A DNA stretch of 48,121 bases from Ferruginibacter sp. (lineage in GTDB: Bacteria; Bacteroidota; Bacteroidia; Chitinophagales; Chitinophagaceae). The stretch is from assembly GCA_030831945.1 (NCBI GenBank), contig JAURKC010000005.1:1-48121 (forward strand). Reading direction: 5' to 3'. Of the stretch, positions 9,398 to 18,477 are shown piece by piece. The translations under genes were made by a program, and so were the position numbers. Below the pieces are notes generated by a model, which did not search any database, was not told where the DNA came from, and worked only from the letters and a program-made list of their open reading frames with translations. The stretch's first letter is position 1. Each line of letters starts with the position of its first letter.

Positions 9398-9763
9398 ACT
9401 GTCAATTTTAGTTATTAAAATACACCTCAACTAACTGAAAAGCAATCTTGCCAATTGCTTGTATAAGGTTTATTGATACTTTTTAGACTGCAAATATATA
9501 GAATATTTAGTACTATGCAAAACATACTACTGTATAATTAATAGTACTGCTCAACAGAAAGTCATACTCTTTCTTAAAACTCAATGCTGTAAAGGCTTAC
9601 AGAAAAGTTTAGGTAATTTAGAATGGGATGGATGGTAAAATAACTACCTAAATGGTGCACTATTTTATCCCTAGAAATTGGTTTTTATGCCATTTTCCAT
9701 CAAAATAGAGTGGCCAAGAAAGGATAGGCTAACTAAAAATAGAAGAAATTGACAGGTAATTAT
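9398..9763. other. Non-coding stretch between feoB and padR
   Basis: This 366-bp gap holds the padR promoter and candidate operator (9491-9548) at its left end. The remainder (about 9550-9763), lying past the feoB stop, shows no credible ORF, repeat or clear hairpin terminator. Confidence 0.6.
9491..9522 (-). promoter_or_regulatory. Promoter of padR-pspC with overlapping dyad
   Basis: Minus strand: TTTTG (9522-9518), a 19-bp spacer, then TATATTTG (9498-9491), an excellent fit to the Bacteroidota promoter (TTTG, 19-21 bp, TAnnTTTG). The predicted start point is near 9484, giving a leader of about 87 nt. The -33 box is flanked by TATG/CATA (a dyad with 5-bp spacing at 9514-9526), and TAGTACT occurs at 9508-9514 and again at 9542-9548. 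These are plausible PadR operator elements; the operator call is inference. Confidence 0.65.
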
Positions 9764-11923
9764 TTAGCTAAAAATAAGGTAGGTAATCCAGCTTAAGAAA
9801 TAAGCCAATGCAGTCATATAGGCCAACTGTATGGCGGGCCATTTCCAGCTGCGAGTTTCTCTTTTCACTATGGCTAATGTGCTCATGCACTGCATAGCCA
9901 ATACATAAAATACCAATAAGGATAAACCAGTGGCTAGATTGTATACTTTAGTTCCATCTGCCCTTACAGCAGCTGACATTTTCTGGCGAAGGGTATTATT
10001 ATTATCATCGGCATCATCACCCACACTATAAAGAGTAGCCATAGTACCCACAAAAACTTCTCTTGCTGCAAAAGAAGTAATTAATGCAATGCCTATTTTC
10101 CAATCATAACCCAATGGGCGAATGGCAGGCTCAATCGCCTTGCCTAAAATTCCAGCAAATGAGTTTTCCAACAGCTCCATCTGACGCTTCTTATTTAATT
10201 CTTTTTGCTGGTTAGGATTATTTTGAATGAGCTGTTCATAGCGAGTAGCCACTGCAGACATTTTAGAAGGTGGTCCATATGAACTTAATACCCACAACAA
10301 CAAACTGATGACCATAATAATTTTACCCGCCTGAAAAACAAATATTTTTGCCTTCTCCACCATCGTAGTTAATGCATTTTTCCATCTTGGGCTGCGATAC
10401 ACCGGTAGTTCAAGTATAAAGAAACTTCTTTCTTTAATATCGATAAACCACCTCATTACAAAAGATACTAGCAGTGCCATTATTGTCCCCAATAAATACA
10501 ATGCCATCATGACTAATCCCTGCATACTTAAAAAACCAAAATACAATTTAGAGGGCACCACTAATGCAATTAATATGGTATACACTGGAAGTCGAGCACT
10601 ACAACTCATTAACGGGGTAACCATTATCGTTAGTAAGCGCTCCTTTCGGTTCTCAATATTTCTGGCACTCATGATAGCAGGTACAGCGCAGGCTAATCCA
10701 CTAATCATTGGCATCACACTTTTTCCATTTAGTCCTACGCTACGCATTAGTTTATCAGTTAGAAAACTGATCCGTGCCATATAGCCAGTATCTTCTAACA
10801 AAGTAATCAGACCAAACAAAATCATTATCTGGGGAATAAAAATTAGGATTCCGCTTAACCCCGCTACTACTCCATTAATAAATAAATCACTCCACCAGGT
10901 GGCTGGCAACAGATCGCCCAGCGCTCCGCTCAGTTTACCAAAACTCCATTCAATGGCATCCATCGGAAATTGAGCGATCCAAAATACACTTTGAAATAAT
11001 AAAAATAAAACAGCCAGCAGAATCAAGTACCCCCATTTTCTATGCAATAAAATATTATCCAATTTTTCTGTAAATAGTGTCCTTTGCAAAGGATCGGCTT
11101 CCACTACAGTTTGCCCCATGATATATTTTATACGACCATATCGTTGCATTATTTCCTCTGCTTGTGTTTTGGTTGAATTAAAGCCACTACCTTCTTCAAT
11201 TTCCAACATCCTCTTTTGCAAAGACTCACCTAACTTAAAATGACTATGGTTGATAAGATAATGTAGAGCGGTATAATCACTTATTCCTGGTAATAAAGAT
11301 TTTAATTCTTCTATCGGCTTTTCGGCTAAAGAGGCATTATCAATAAACTCACGAGGAGAGGTAAAGTTGGAATTAAAGGTTTGCTCAATTACTTTTTTCA
11401 GTGAAGGAATTCCTTTGTTTTTCCTTGGATTAATATTCACTACCGGCACCCCTAATTCTCTTTCCAATCCGCTGATGTCAATTTCTGTCCCTTTATTTTT
11501 GGCCAAATCAGTCATGGACAAAGCCATTACCACTGGAATTTTAAGATCAATAATTTGGGAACAGAATAAAAGATTTCTTTTCAGGTTACTAGCGTCTGCT
11601 ACCAACACTACCATGTCGGGCTTGATATCTTCATCTTGTTGAAGCAAAACCTTATAAGCCACCCACTCATCTGACCGCTTGGGATAGAGGCTATAAGTGC
11701 CCGGTAGGTCAATCAATGTCGCTGTAAGATTTTCACTTATCTGACATTGACCAGTTTTTTTATCTACCGTTACCCCTGGAAAATTACCCACCTGCTGATT
11801 TAAACCTGTCAAAGCATTAAATAGAGAGCTTTTGCCACTATTGGGATTTCCGACTAATGCTATGTTAATGTTTTTATTCAAAATAGAAATTAAACAGTCA
11901 ATTGGAAGAGGTTTGAATGGCAA
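9764..11923 (-). CDS. feoB: Ferrous iron transporter B
   Basis: A 719-residue FeoB that imports Fe2+ across the inner membrane. The N-terminal G domain shows G1 GNPNSGKS (25-32), the G2 region VGNFPGVTVDKKTG and G3 DLPGTYSL (72-79). The G4 motif is SMTD (136-139) where NxxD is usual. A FeoB cytoplasmic domain follows, then the polytopic core with the two inverted gate regions (ILIFIPQIMILFGLITLLEDTGYMAR and SGLACAVPAIMSAR). No FeoA domain is fused and no feoA lies nearby. The start is uncertain: TTG at 11923 has an AGGGGG tract 5 nt upstream, while a second TTG at 11881 sits closer to the conserved NINIALVG strand; there is no ATG. It is divergent from the M28 peptidase gene. Confidence 0.95.
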   Translation of the reverse strand: MPFKPLPIDCLISILNKNINIALVGNPNSGKSSLFNALTGLNQQVGNFPGVTVDKKTGQCQISENLTATLIDLPGTYSLYPKRSDEWVAYKVLLQQDEDIKPDMVVLVADASNLKRNLLFCSQIIDLKIPVVMALSMTDLAKNKGTEIDISGLERELGVPVVNINPRKNKGIPSLKKVIEQTFNSNFTSPREFIDNASLAEKPIEELKSLLPGISDYTALHYLINHSHFKLGESLQKRMLEIEEGSGFNSTKTQAEEIMQRYGRIKYIMGQTVVEADPLQRTLFTEKLDNILLHRKWGYLILLAVLFLLFQSVFWIAQFPMDAIEWSFGKLSGALGDLLPATWWSDLFINGVVAGLSGILIFIPQIMILFGLITLLEDTGYMARISFLTDKLMRSVGLNGKSVMPMISGLACAVPAIMSARNIENRKERLLTIMVTPLMSCSARLPVYTILIALVVPSKLYFGFLSMQGLVMMALYLLGTIMALLVSFVMRWFIDIKERSFFILELPVYRSPRWKNALTTMVEKAKIFVFQAGKIIMVISLLLWVLSSYGPPSKMSAVATRYEQLIQNNPNQQKELNKKRQMELLENSFAGILGKAIEPAIRPLGYDWKIGIALITSFAAREVFVGTMATLYSVGDDADDNNNTLRQKMSAAVRADGTKVYNLATGLSLLVFYVLAMQCMSTLAIVKRETRSWKWPAIQLAYMTALAYFLSWITYLIFS

Positions 11924-12042
11924 AAATACCCCCTATCAATGGTATATAGTTACGAAATAAGAAACTAGGTAAATGTAGTGAAAAAGAAACCACCAAAATA
12001 TGAGTTAAAGCCGGCTTCCTTGAAAATAGCTGCCCTTCCTAT

Positions 12043-12071
12043 GAAAATAAAATTTAAAAAATTTTATTTTC
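12043..12071. repeat. Perfect 13-bp inverted repeat between feoB and the M28 gene
   Basis: GAAAATAAAATTT (12043-12055) is exactly mirrored at 12059-12071 around AAA. It lies in the 234-bp divergent intergenic region, about 120 bp upstream of feoB and 87 bp upstream of the peptidase gene. It could be an operator or a structured leader; it has no terminator-style T tail. Confidence 0.5.
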
Positions 12072-12128
12072 TCTTACGTTGCTCAAAATAATTTACACTT
12101 TAGTTACCATTCTAGTGCCCTACTGAAC

Positions 12129-12136
12129 TAACTTCG
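12129..12136 (+). promoter_or_regulatory. Possible -7 element of the M28 peptidase gene
   Basis: TAACTTCG resembles TAnnTTTG and is identical to the -7 element proposed for recQ. It sits 22 bp before the ATG. The -33 region (around 12104, TTACC) is a poor match, so support is moderate to weak. Confidence 0.3.
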
Positions 12137-12157
12137 CACTTTCAAAAAAACTACCAC

Positions 12158-13798
12158 ATGAAGCAACTCTTTTGGCTATTATTATTTTCCTTTCATCTTG
12201 CCGGTGCTCAAAAACTAAAAAAGGCAGATAAAGTGGCCTTGTCAAATCTAGAAAAACACATTACTTATTTAGCGGATGACCAATTAGAGGGCAGAAGAAC
12301 GGGCACTCCTGGCGAGAAATTAGCATATGAATACATCAGTAAAGAATTCGAGAAAGCTGGATTAGCAGCAAAGGGAGAAAATGAAACCTGGCTTCAAGCG
12401 TTTGAAGTAAATGATGGGAATGAATTAAACCCTTCTTCACATTTAATCATTAATGGCAACGATTTAATATTCAACCAAGATTATTTCCCTTTGTCTATAA
12501 GTCCAAATATATCCATAGAAGCGGCCGCATCTGTTGCACTTCAAGAAAATGCTAGTCCTTGGTTTTATGATATCAAAGAATTACTAGATGCGATTAAGCT
12601 AAATCCGCATACAGATTTAATGGAAAGTATTCTGTCAAAAGTAACTGAGGTTTCAAAAAAAGGGGCTAACGCATTTTTTATTTATAACAGTACTTCGACC
12701 AAAGATGAATTAAAATTTGAGCCTAAAGTAAAATCAGGAACAGCTAAAATTCCTATTATTTATTTAACCAAGGCTGCCACTAAAAAATATCTTGCCGACG
12801 AAACGGCCACTCTAGATATCAAATTAAAGATTGCCATTGATAATAAAAAAAGAACCGGCCATAATGTAATCGGTTACATTAATAACAATGCTCCTACTAC
12901 CGTTGTCATTGGTGCTCATTATGATCATTTGGGTTATGGCGAAGATCATAATTCTCTTTTTACAGGAACGGTTCCTACCATTCACAATGGTGCAGATGAC
13001 AATGCGAGTGGAAGTGGCGCATTGATAGAGGTAAGTAAATTATTGAAAGGAAATAAAAAAATTAAAAATAATAACTACCTTATCATCGCTTTTTCAGGTG
13101 AAGAATTAGGCTTATATGGTTCAAAATATTTTACTGAAAATCCAACCATCGATTTTTCCAAAATCAATTACATGATTAATATGGATATGATTGGAAGATT
13201 TAAAGACAGCACAAAAGGATTAAATATTGGAGGATATGGAACCTCTCCTCAGTGGGAAAGTCTTTTGACACAAAAAGACAACTATTTTAATATCACTAAA
13301 GATAGTAGCGGAACCGGTCCTAGTGATCACAGTTCATTTTATAGAAAAGGAATTCCTGTATTGTTTTTCTTTACTGGCACCCATAGTGATTATCACAAAC
13401 CTTCTGATGATGCGAATAAAATTAACTTCGGCGGTGAGCTTCAGATAATTAAATTTATTACGAATATAATTGAAAAAGCAAATGGCAAAGGGCCATTAAC
13501 ATTTACTAAAACAAGGGAAATTCCAATGAGTTCTAAGAGCAGCTTCAAAGTTTCTCTCGGTATCATGCCTGATTACACTTACAGCGGAGAAGGGGTTAGA
13601 GCGGATGGCGTAACGGATGGTAAACTAGCTCGAAAGATTGGAATAAAAGCTGGAGACATTATTTTGCAGATTGGCAATTACACTTTTTCAGATATGCAAT
13701 CTTATATGGGAACATTAAATAAATTTTCAAAAGGAGAGGCTGCTAGAATAAAAGTAAAGAGAGCAAATACTGAAATATTTTTTGATGTTGTTTTTTAA
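12158..13798 (+). CDS. Secreted M28-family metallopeptidase with C-terminal PDZ domain
   Basis: A 546-residue exported zinc aminopeptidase. A signal peptide covers residues 1-17 (cleavage after LAGA). The M28 domain has the di-zinc ligands in order: H254 in GAHYDHLG, D280 in NGADDNASG, catalytic and ligand glutamates E315/E316 in FSGEELGLYGS, D343 in MINMDMIGR and H391 in GPSDHSSF. A PA-like insertion lies around 100-230. A PDZ domain closes the protein (about 468-546, GIMPDYTYSGEGV... IGIKAGDIILQIGNYTF). Such enzymes trim peptides in the periplasm or at the cell surface. The ATG at 12158 directly precedes the signal peptide. It is followed by the IPExxxVDY gene 54 nt downstream. Confidence 0.92.
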   Translation: MKQLFWLLLFSFHLAGAQKLKKADKVALSNLEKHITYLADDQLEGRRTGTPGEKLAYEYISKEFEKAGLAAKGENETWLQAFEVNDGNELNPSSHLIINGNDLIFNQDYFPLSISPNISIEAAASVALQENASPWFYDIKELLDAIKLNPHTDLMESILSKVTEVSKKGANAFFIYNSTSTKDELKFEPKVKSGTAKIPIIYLTKAATKKYLADETATLDIKLKIAIDNKKRTGHNVIGYINNNAPTTVVIGAHYDHLGYGEDHNSLFTGTVPTIHNGADDNASGSGALIEVSKLLKGNKKIKNNNYLIIAFSGEELGLYGSKYFTENPTIDFSKINYMINMDMIGRFKDSTKGLNIGGYGTSPQWESLLTQKDNYFNITKDSSGTGPSDHSSFYRKGIPVLFFFTGTHSDYHKPSDDANKINFGGELQIIKFITNIIEKANGKGPLTFTKTREIPMSSKSSFKVSLGIMPDYTYSGEGVRADGVTDGKLARKIGIKAGDIILQIGNYTFSDMQSYMGTLNKFSKGEAARIKVKRANTEIFFDVVF

Positions 13799-13852
13799 TA
13801 TTTCAATAAGGCTACTAATTAATAAGGGCATCCAACTGAAAGAATTATTATA

Positions 13853-14287
13853 ATGAAACTTAAAATTGACAACGAAAGTATTGCTCAAGAGTTTTTTGAA
13901 AACGCTGTCCTTTTGGGTATTGTAGCGCCTATCAAAGACTATCTTTTCAGTTGGCATTTAAACCAAATTTTAGGTTTAAATTTTAGGGTGAATACGGATA
14001 TTGAAATACAATTAAGCAAACAGCAGCGGAAGTATTTTTTTTCAATTTACGAATATGCTGTTCCCTCTACTTCTATTACCCATTATCTATACAATAACCA
14101 ATTTGATGGGGAATATCTTCTACCTGAATTTAAACATCTTGACTTTGTTTGGTTGATTAAGGGTGAATTTATTTCTGCAGAAGAATTAAAAACTTTAATG
14201 CAATCGATTAAGTCTATTCCTGGAGTTCAGTTAGTGAACGAAATGACGAATGAAAAAATAAAAAATAAGCAGCACCTTATTTTCTAA
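13853..14287 (+). CDS. IPExxxVDY family protein
   Basis: A 144-residue soluble protein of the Bacteroidota-specific IPExxxVDY family, whose function is unknown. The naming motif appears as [15 protein letters not shown] (about 92-106). The N-terminal half has the family layout: a short helix, [21 protein letters not shown], then an acidic mixed strand region. No signal peptide or membrane segment. In other Bacteroidota this family often lies near housekeeping genes such as those for acyl carrier protein or pyruvate kinase, but here it sits between the M28 peptidase and the pterin dehydratase genes, 25 nt upstream of the latter. Confidence 0.7.
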   Translation: MKLKIDNESIAQEFFENAVLLGIVAPIKDYLFSWHLNQILGLNFRVNTDIEIQLSKQQRKYFFSIYEYAVPSTSITHYLYNNQFDGEYLLPEFKHLDFVWLIKGEFISAEELKTLMQSIKSIPGVQLVNEMTNEKIKNKQHLIF

Positions 14288-14312
14288 TCAACTATCAAAA
14301 ATTTTAAGCATT

Positions 14313-14543
14313 ATGTGGGAAGAAAAAAATAACACCCTCTACAAAAAATTCACTTTCCAAAACTTTTCAGAGGCCTTTGGATTTATGACTCGTGTGGCGA
14401 TAGAGGCAGAAAAAATGAATCATCATCCACTTTGGACCAACGTATATAACCAAGTAGAGATATGGCTCAATACGCATGATGCTGGAAATATAGTAACAGA
14501 AAAAGATCGAAAACTTTCTGCAAAAATTGACCAGTTGCTATAA
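14313..14543 (+). CDS. 4a-hydroxytetrahydrobiopterin dehydratase (PCD/DCoH)
   Basis: A 76-residue pterin-4a-carbinolamine dehydratase, slightly short for the family (about 95-110), lacking the usual N-terminal leader strand. It shows the core: [27 protein letters not shown] with the catalytic EKMNHHP stretch (about 33-39), then [21 protein letters not shown]. It dehydrates 4a-hydroxy-tetrahydropterin, supporting aromatic amino-acid hydroxylases. No such hydroxylase is in the window, so another role (for example in molybdopterin or folate metabolism) remains possible. It probably shares a transcript with the gene upstream. Confidence 0.88.
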   Translation: MWEEKNNTLYKKFTFQNFSEAFGFMTRVAIEAEKMNHHPLWTNVYNQVEIWLNTHDAGNIVTEKDRKLSAKIDQLL

Positions 14544-14563
14544 TTTCTCAAAAGAAATTATAG
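14538..14563. terminator. Bidirectional hairpin between convergent genes
   Basis: CTATAATTTCT (14538-14548) is perfectly complementary to AGAAATTATAG (14553-14563) with a 4-base loop. It overlaps the stop codon of the pterin dehydratase gene and sits 4 bp from the selD stop, so it can serve both convergent transcripts. The T tracts are short. Confidence 0.55.
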
Positions 14564-14567
14564 TAGA

Positions 14568-15626
14568 TTAGCTTTTTATAGTCACTACGGTTTGCTGTTG
14601 CTTTACTAAAGTACCCACCGGACGAGCGAATGATTCTAATGAATGGAGTCCCAAAACATTTTTAACCTCTTCTACTGCATTTGGATTTACCGCTATCAAT
14701 AAGCCGCCACTAGTTTGCGGATCTGCTAATATTGACTGTTGATAGGCTGTAAGTGAGCCGATTTTTTTTCCATAACTATCCCAGTTTCTAACCGTACCTC
14801 CAGGTATAGATTTTTGATCTAGGTAATCTGAAAGCTCGCTAATGATAATAGGAATATTACTAAAATTAATTTCAGCACTTAATCCACTGCCCTCAGCCAT
14901 TTCTACCAAATGGCCTAAAAACCCAAAGCCTGTTACATCGGTCATGGCAGATACACCTTTAATCTTGCCAAGTGCTTCTCCCACTGCATTTAACTGCATC
15001 ATTTGTTTCGCTGCTATTCCCTTATGTTGCTCCAACAGGATTCCTTTTTTTTCTGCTGTTGTCAAAATACCCACTCCTAAGGGTTTAGTTAAAAACAAAA
15101 GATCTCCTTCCTTCGCAAGATTATTTTGCTTGATATTCTTAATGTCCACTAAACCATTAACCGCTAAGCCAAATATAGGTTCTGGAGAATCAATACTATG
15201 GCCGCCGGCGAGCGGAATACCTGCTTCCATACAAATACTCCGACTTCCTTCAATTACTTTTTGAGCAATAGCAGGTGGCAAAATATTAATCGGCCATCCT
15301 AAAATGGCAATGGCTAAAATAGGCTTTCCACCCATGGCATATACATCACTGATGGCATTAGCAGAAGCTATTCTGCCAAATTCATAAGGATCATCCACTA
15401 TCGGCATAAAAAAATCTGTTGTAGATATTAATGCCGTTCCGTTTCCAATATCATATACAGCTGCATCATCCTTGCTATGATTGCCAACAATTAATTTATT
15501 ATTGTCAGGCATAGCAATATTGCTTGATAAAATTTCATCTAAAATTTTTGGAGCTATTTTACAACCACATCCTGCACCATGAGAATATTGAGTAAGCTTT
15601 ATTGAATCTAATTGACTATTTTCCAT
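14568..15626 (-). CDS. selD: Selenide, water dikinase
   Basis: A 352-residue SelD, which makes selenophosphate from selenide and ATP. The active-site stretch TQYSHGAGCGCKIAPK (12-27) aligns with E. coli, placing the catalytic cysteine at C20 and lysine at K23, so this is the Cys form rather than the selenocysteine form. Further conserved segments are DDAAVYDIGNGTALISTTDFFMP, FGRIASANAISDVYAMGG, LAGGHSID and MTDVTGFGFLGHLVEMA. It follows mnmH by 27 nt on the same strand, consistent with selenophosphate being used for tRNA 2-selenouridine. No selA, selB or selC is present in the window. Confidence 0.96.
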   Translation of the reverse strand: MENSQLDSIKLTQYSHGAGCGCKIAPKILDEILSSNIAMPDNNKLIVGNHSKDDAAVYDIGNGTALISTTDFFMPIVDDPYEFGRIASANAISDVYAMGGKPILAIAILGWPINILPPAIAQKVIEGSRSICMEAGIPLAGGHSIDSPEPIFGLAVNGLVDIKNIKQNNLAKEGDLLFLTKPLGVGILTTAEKKGILLEQHKGIAAKQMMQLNAVGEALGKIKGVSAMTDVTGFGFLGHLVEMAEGSGLSAEINFSNIPIIISELSDYLDQKSIPGGTVRNWDSYGKKIGSLTAYQQSILADPQTSGGLLIAVNPNAVEEVKNVLGLHSLESFARPVGTLVKQQQTVVTIKS

Positions 15627-15653
15627 ATGCTTTTTTGTAAGGGTATTTTTTAT

Positions 15654-16748
15654 TTAGGGTGTAGTTGTGTCCATTACCGATTTTGCTATTGTCGAAACAT
15701 CAATGGTTTCAAATGAAATAGTAGTCAACAAATCAGTTAAAGACTCTCTATTATGAAGACCTTTGTCATAATATTTATCATAATATTTTAAGAGTATTCT
15801 AAAACATTCCTTATGATTGTTTTCCAATAAAAAACTGATTGCCAACTTGGTTTCCAATCCACCTAGCCTTTTTTGAATGCGCATAATTGCATTTACCAAT
15901 TTTTCATTTTCAAATTTTCCATAGGCTGTTGTCAGATAATTTAACCTTTCCTCAAAAGGAATATCAATGAATGTCACTTTACTTTTACGCATGTTTACCC
16001 AAAGCGGACTCGGAATATTGATAAGTCCTATTCGCTGACTTTCATCTTCAATATAAATCACGGTAGATTTGGTTGAAGCTGCTAAGTCTTGAGTATTTTT
16101 CTGCTCATTAATTAAAGAAAGTTCAACAGCGAGCAAGTTTTCAAACATTTCCTGAGACGGTGGTGAATTTTCGCCCAATGCCCCAAATGCAGATCCCTTG
16201 TGGCATGCTAATGCTTCCAAATCTATAACTGCATTACCAATACGTTTTAATTCGTGCAAAAGCAATGTTTTACCAGTGCCTGTATAACCACCAATTATAT
16301 TGAAATTGTATTTTTTTTCAAATTGCAATCTTACCCATTGACGATAGACTTTATATCCTCCACTCAAGGTGTATACTTTAAATCCATAGAGGTCTAACAA
16401 CCAGGCAACCCCTGCACTTCTCATTCCTCCCCTCCAACAGTGAACAAGAACTGTTTTTTGAGAAGCGCTTGCTTTATTTTTTTGTTGCGTCAATATATTT
16501 TCAACCTGCTCCACCATTCCGCTCATTTTAACACCAAAATAATCCAAGCCTATTTTAATGGCGGTTTCTCTACTTTGTTGTTTGTAGGCCGTACCTACTA
16601 CTTTTCTTTCATCATCCGTAAATAAAGGAAGGCTCAATGCTCCAGGAATATGCGCATGCACATATTCACCTGGACTTCTCACATCCAGAATTGTACATTC
16701 GGCTGACAGCTGAAGAAATTGCTCTATGTTTATTTTTTGAACTGCCAT
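15654..16748 (-). CDS. mnmH: tRNA 2-selenouridine synthase
   Basis: A 364-residue MnmH (SelU/YbbB). It replaces sulfur by selenium at the wobble 2-thiouridine of Lys, Glu and Gln tRNAs, through an S-geranyl intermediate. The N-terminal rhodanese domain has the active-site cysteine C104 in VHCWRGGMRS. The C-terminal P-loop domain has GGYTGTGKT (153-161), followed by VIDLEALACHKGSAFG, a strongly conserved stretch in this family. It is the first gene of an mnmH-selD operon, located downstream of rho but separated from it by a strong terminator. A TATATTTA just upstream may be its -7 element. Confidence 0.95.
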   Translation of the reverse strand: MAVQKINIEQFLQLSAECTILDVRSPGEYVHAHIPGALSLPLFTDDERKVVGTAYKQQSRETAIKIGLDYFGVKMSGMVEQVENILTQQKNKASASQKTVLVHCWRGGMRSAGVAWLLDLYGFKVYTLSGGYKVYRQWVRLQFEKKYNFNIIGGYTGTGKTLLLHELKRIGNAVIDLEALACHKGSAFGALGENSPPSQEMFENLLAVELSLINEQKNTQDLAASTKSTVIYIEDESQRIGLINIPSPLWVNMRKSKVTFIDIPFEERLNYLTTAYGKFENEKLVNAIMRIQKRLGGLETKLAISFLLENNHKECFRILLKYYDKYYDKGLHNRESLTDLLTTISFETIDVSTIAKSVMDTTTP

Positions 16749-16792
16749 TAATTTGAAAGCGGTTACTTTTTTAAGAACGGTAAATATACTAA

Positions 16793-16824
16793 CAAAAAAA
16801 GCTGCTGAAAAATTCAGCAGCTTT
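16793..16824 (-). terminator. Intrinsic terminator of rho
   Basis: AAAGCTGCTGAA (16798-16809) and TTCAGCAGCTTT (16813-16824) form a perfect 12-bp stem with a 3-base loop. Read on the minus strand it is followed by a run of seven T residues. It lies about 30 nt after the rho stop codon. Confidence 0.9.
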
Positions 16825-16854
16825 CACAGTTATTATGTTGATAAATTCATTTGA

Positions 16855-18477
16855 TTATCCATTCATAGAAGTTAGGAACTCTGCATTATCTTTTGTTCCC
16901 TTCATGTTCTTCAATAAAGTATTCAATGCCTCTTCTGGATTCATATCTGCCATATGTTTACGCAATACCCACATCCGTTGGAATGTTTCCTTATCAAGCA
17001 ACAAGTCGTCTCTACGAGTAGACGATGAAACAATATCAATCGCTGGATAAATACGACGATTAGATAATCTTCTATCCAGTTGCAATTCCATATTACCTGT
17101 ACCCTTAAATTCTTCAAAGATCACCTCGTCCATCTTACTTCCAGTATCCACTAGAGCGGTTGCAATGATAGTCAATGATCCACCGAATTCTATTTTACGA
17201 GCAGCTCCAAAAAACTGTTTAGGTTTTTGCATGGCATTTGCTTCCACACCACCACTCAATACTTTTCCGCTTGATGGAGCAACCGTATTATGAGCTCTTG
17301 CTAAACGAGTAATACTGTCTAGTAATATCACCACATCATGTCCGCATTCTACTAAACGCTTTGCTTTTTGTAATGCAATAGTTGAAACTTTTACATGTTT
17401 TTCTGCAGGCTCATCAAAAGTAGAAGCAATCACTTCCGCTTTCACACTACGTTCCATATCAGTAACCTCTTCCGGCCTTTCATCTACCAATACAATGATT
17501 AAATAACATTCTGGATGATTTTCAGCAATTGCATTCGCCAATTCTTTCAACAACATTGTTTTACCCGTTTTTGGTTGGGCAACAATTAATCCACGCTGAC
17601 CTTTACCAATCGGAGTAAACAAATCCATTATTCTAGTACTATAATTACTAGATGAGGTAGTAAGATTTAATTTTTCGAAAGGAAATAGTGGGGTGAGGTA
17701 ATCGAAAGGAACGCGATCTCTTACTTCATCAGGACTTTTACCATTAATCGTTTCTACTTTTAGTAATGCGAAATATTTTTCACCATCTTTTGGAGGACGA
17801 ACTGAACCATAAACAGTGTCACCTGTTTTTAATCCGAATAATTTTATTTGAGAAGGAGAAACGTATACATCATCTGGAGAGGATAAATAATTATAGTCAC
17901 TGCTTCTTAAAAAACCATATCCATCCGGCATCATTTCTAAAACGCCTTCTCCTAAAATAATACCATCAAATTCTATATTAAATACCTGAGCGTCTCTGCG
18001 TTGCTGGTATTGTTTATTTTGATTAGTTGACTGTTGAGCATTATCAGCTTGCTGCAATTCAGGTTGCTGCTGTTGAATATCTTCTTCCTGCAATAAAGAG
18101 GCTATAGCAGCAGGAACAGTTGTTTGTTCATCGGTGATAGGCTGTAATTCTTCTTCGTCAGTCTCCTCTTCCACTTTTTTGCCTCCTCTTTTTTTATCTG
18201 GAGCAGCATCAAATTTTTTGATGGACTTAGGTTCAGCTTTCTCTACTTCACCCATATCTTCTTTAGCAACAGCGGAGGTTACTTTTAGCGTTCTTTTACG
18301 CTTTGGTTTTTCGTCTTGATTTCCTTTAGTTTCTGCACTCATAATGGATTGGTTATCCAGGATTTTATTAATAAGTTCCTGTTTGTCTATTTTTTTATAA
18401 TTGGGAATAGCAAGTTGCTCAGCAATATCCTGCAACTCTGGAACGACCATGTCGTTCAGCTGTGAAATGTCGTACAT
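16855..18477 (-). CDS. rho: Transcription termination factor Rho with long disordered insertion
   Basis: A 540-residue Rho, about 120 residues longer than E. coli Rho. Order: Rho N-terminal helical domain (1-45), a charged then Gln/Asn-rich low-complexity insertion (about 46-164), the cold-shock-like RNA-binding domain (about 168-245, with [16 protein letters not shown]), and the hexameric ATPase core. Walker A is in [11 protein letters not shown] (297-307), Walker B in VVILLD (382-387), and the Q/R-loop region [19 protein letters not shown] follows. The enzyme unwinds RNA from RNA polymerase at Rho-dependent sites. The ATG at 18477 starts the conserved helix. Upstream lies a long shared intergenic region with asnS; Rho is often autoregulated through its leader. 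Confidence 0.97.
   Translation of the reverse strand: MYDISQLNDMVVPELQDIAEQLAIPNYKKIDKQELINKILDNQSIMSAETKGNQDEKPKRKRTLKVTSAVAKEDMGEVEKAEPKSIKKFDAAPDKKRGGKKVEEETDEEELQPITDEQTTVPAAIASLLQEEDIQQQQPELQQADNAQQSTNQNKQYQQRRDAQVFNIEFDGIILGEGVLEMMPDGYGFLRSSDYNYLSSPDDVYVSPSQIKLFGLKTGDTVYGSVRPPKDGEKYFALLKVETINGKSPDEVRDRVPFDYLTPLFPFEKLNLTTSSSNYSTRIMDLFTPIGKGQRGLIVAQPKTGKTMLLKELANAIAENHPECYLIIVLVDERPEEVTDMERSVKAEVIASTFDEPAEKHVKVSTIALQKAKRLVECGHDVVILLDSITRLARAHNTVAPSSGKVLSGGVEANAMQKPKQFFGAARKIEFGGSLTIIATALVDTGSKMDEVIFEEFKGTGNMELQLDRRLSNRRIYPAIDIVSSSTRRDDLLLDKETFQRMWVLRKHMADMNPEEALNTLLKNMKGTKDNAEFLTSMNG

Noticed and set aside
14842..15264. 140-codon plus-strand frame opposite selD
   Set aside because: It is antisense to conserved SelD segments; no independent evidence of coding.
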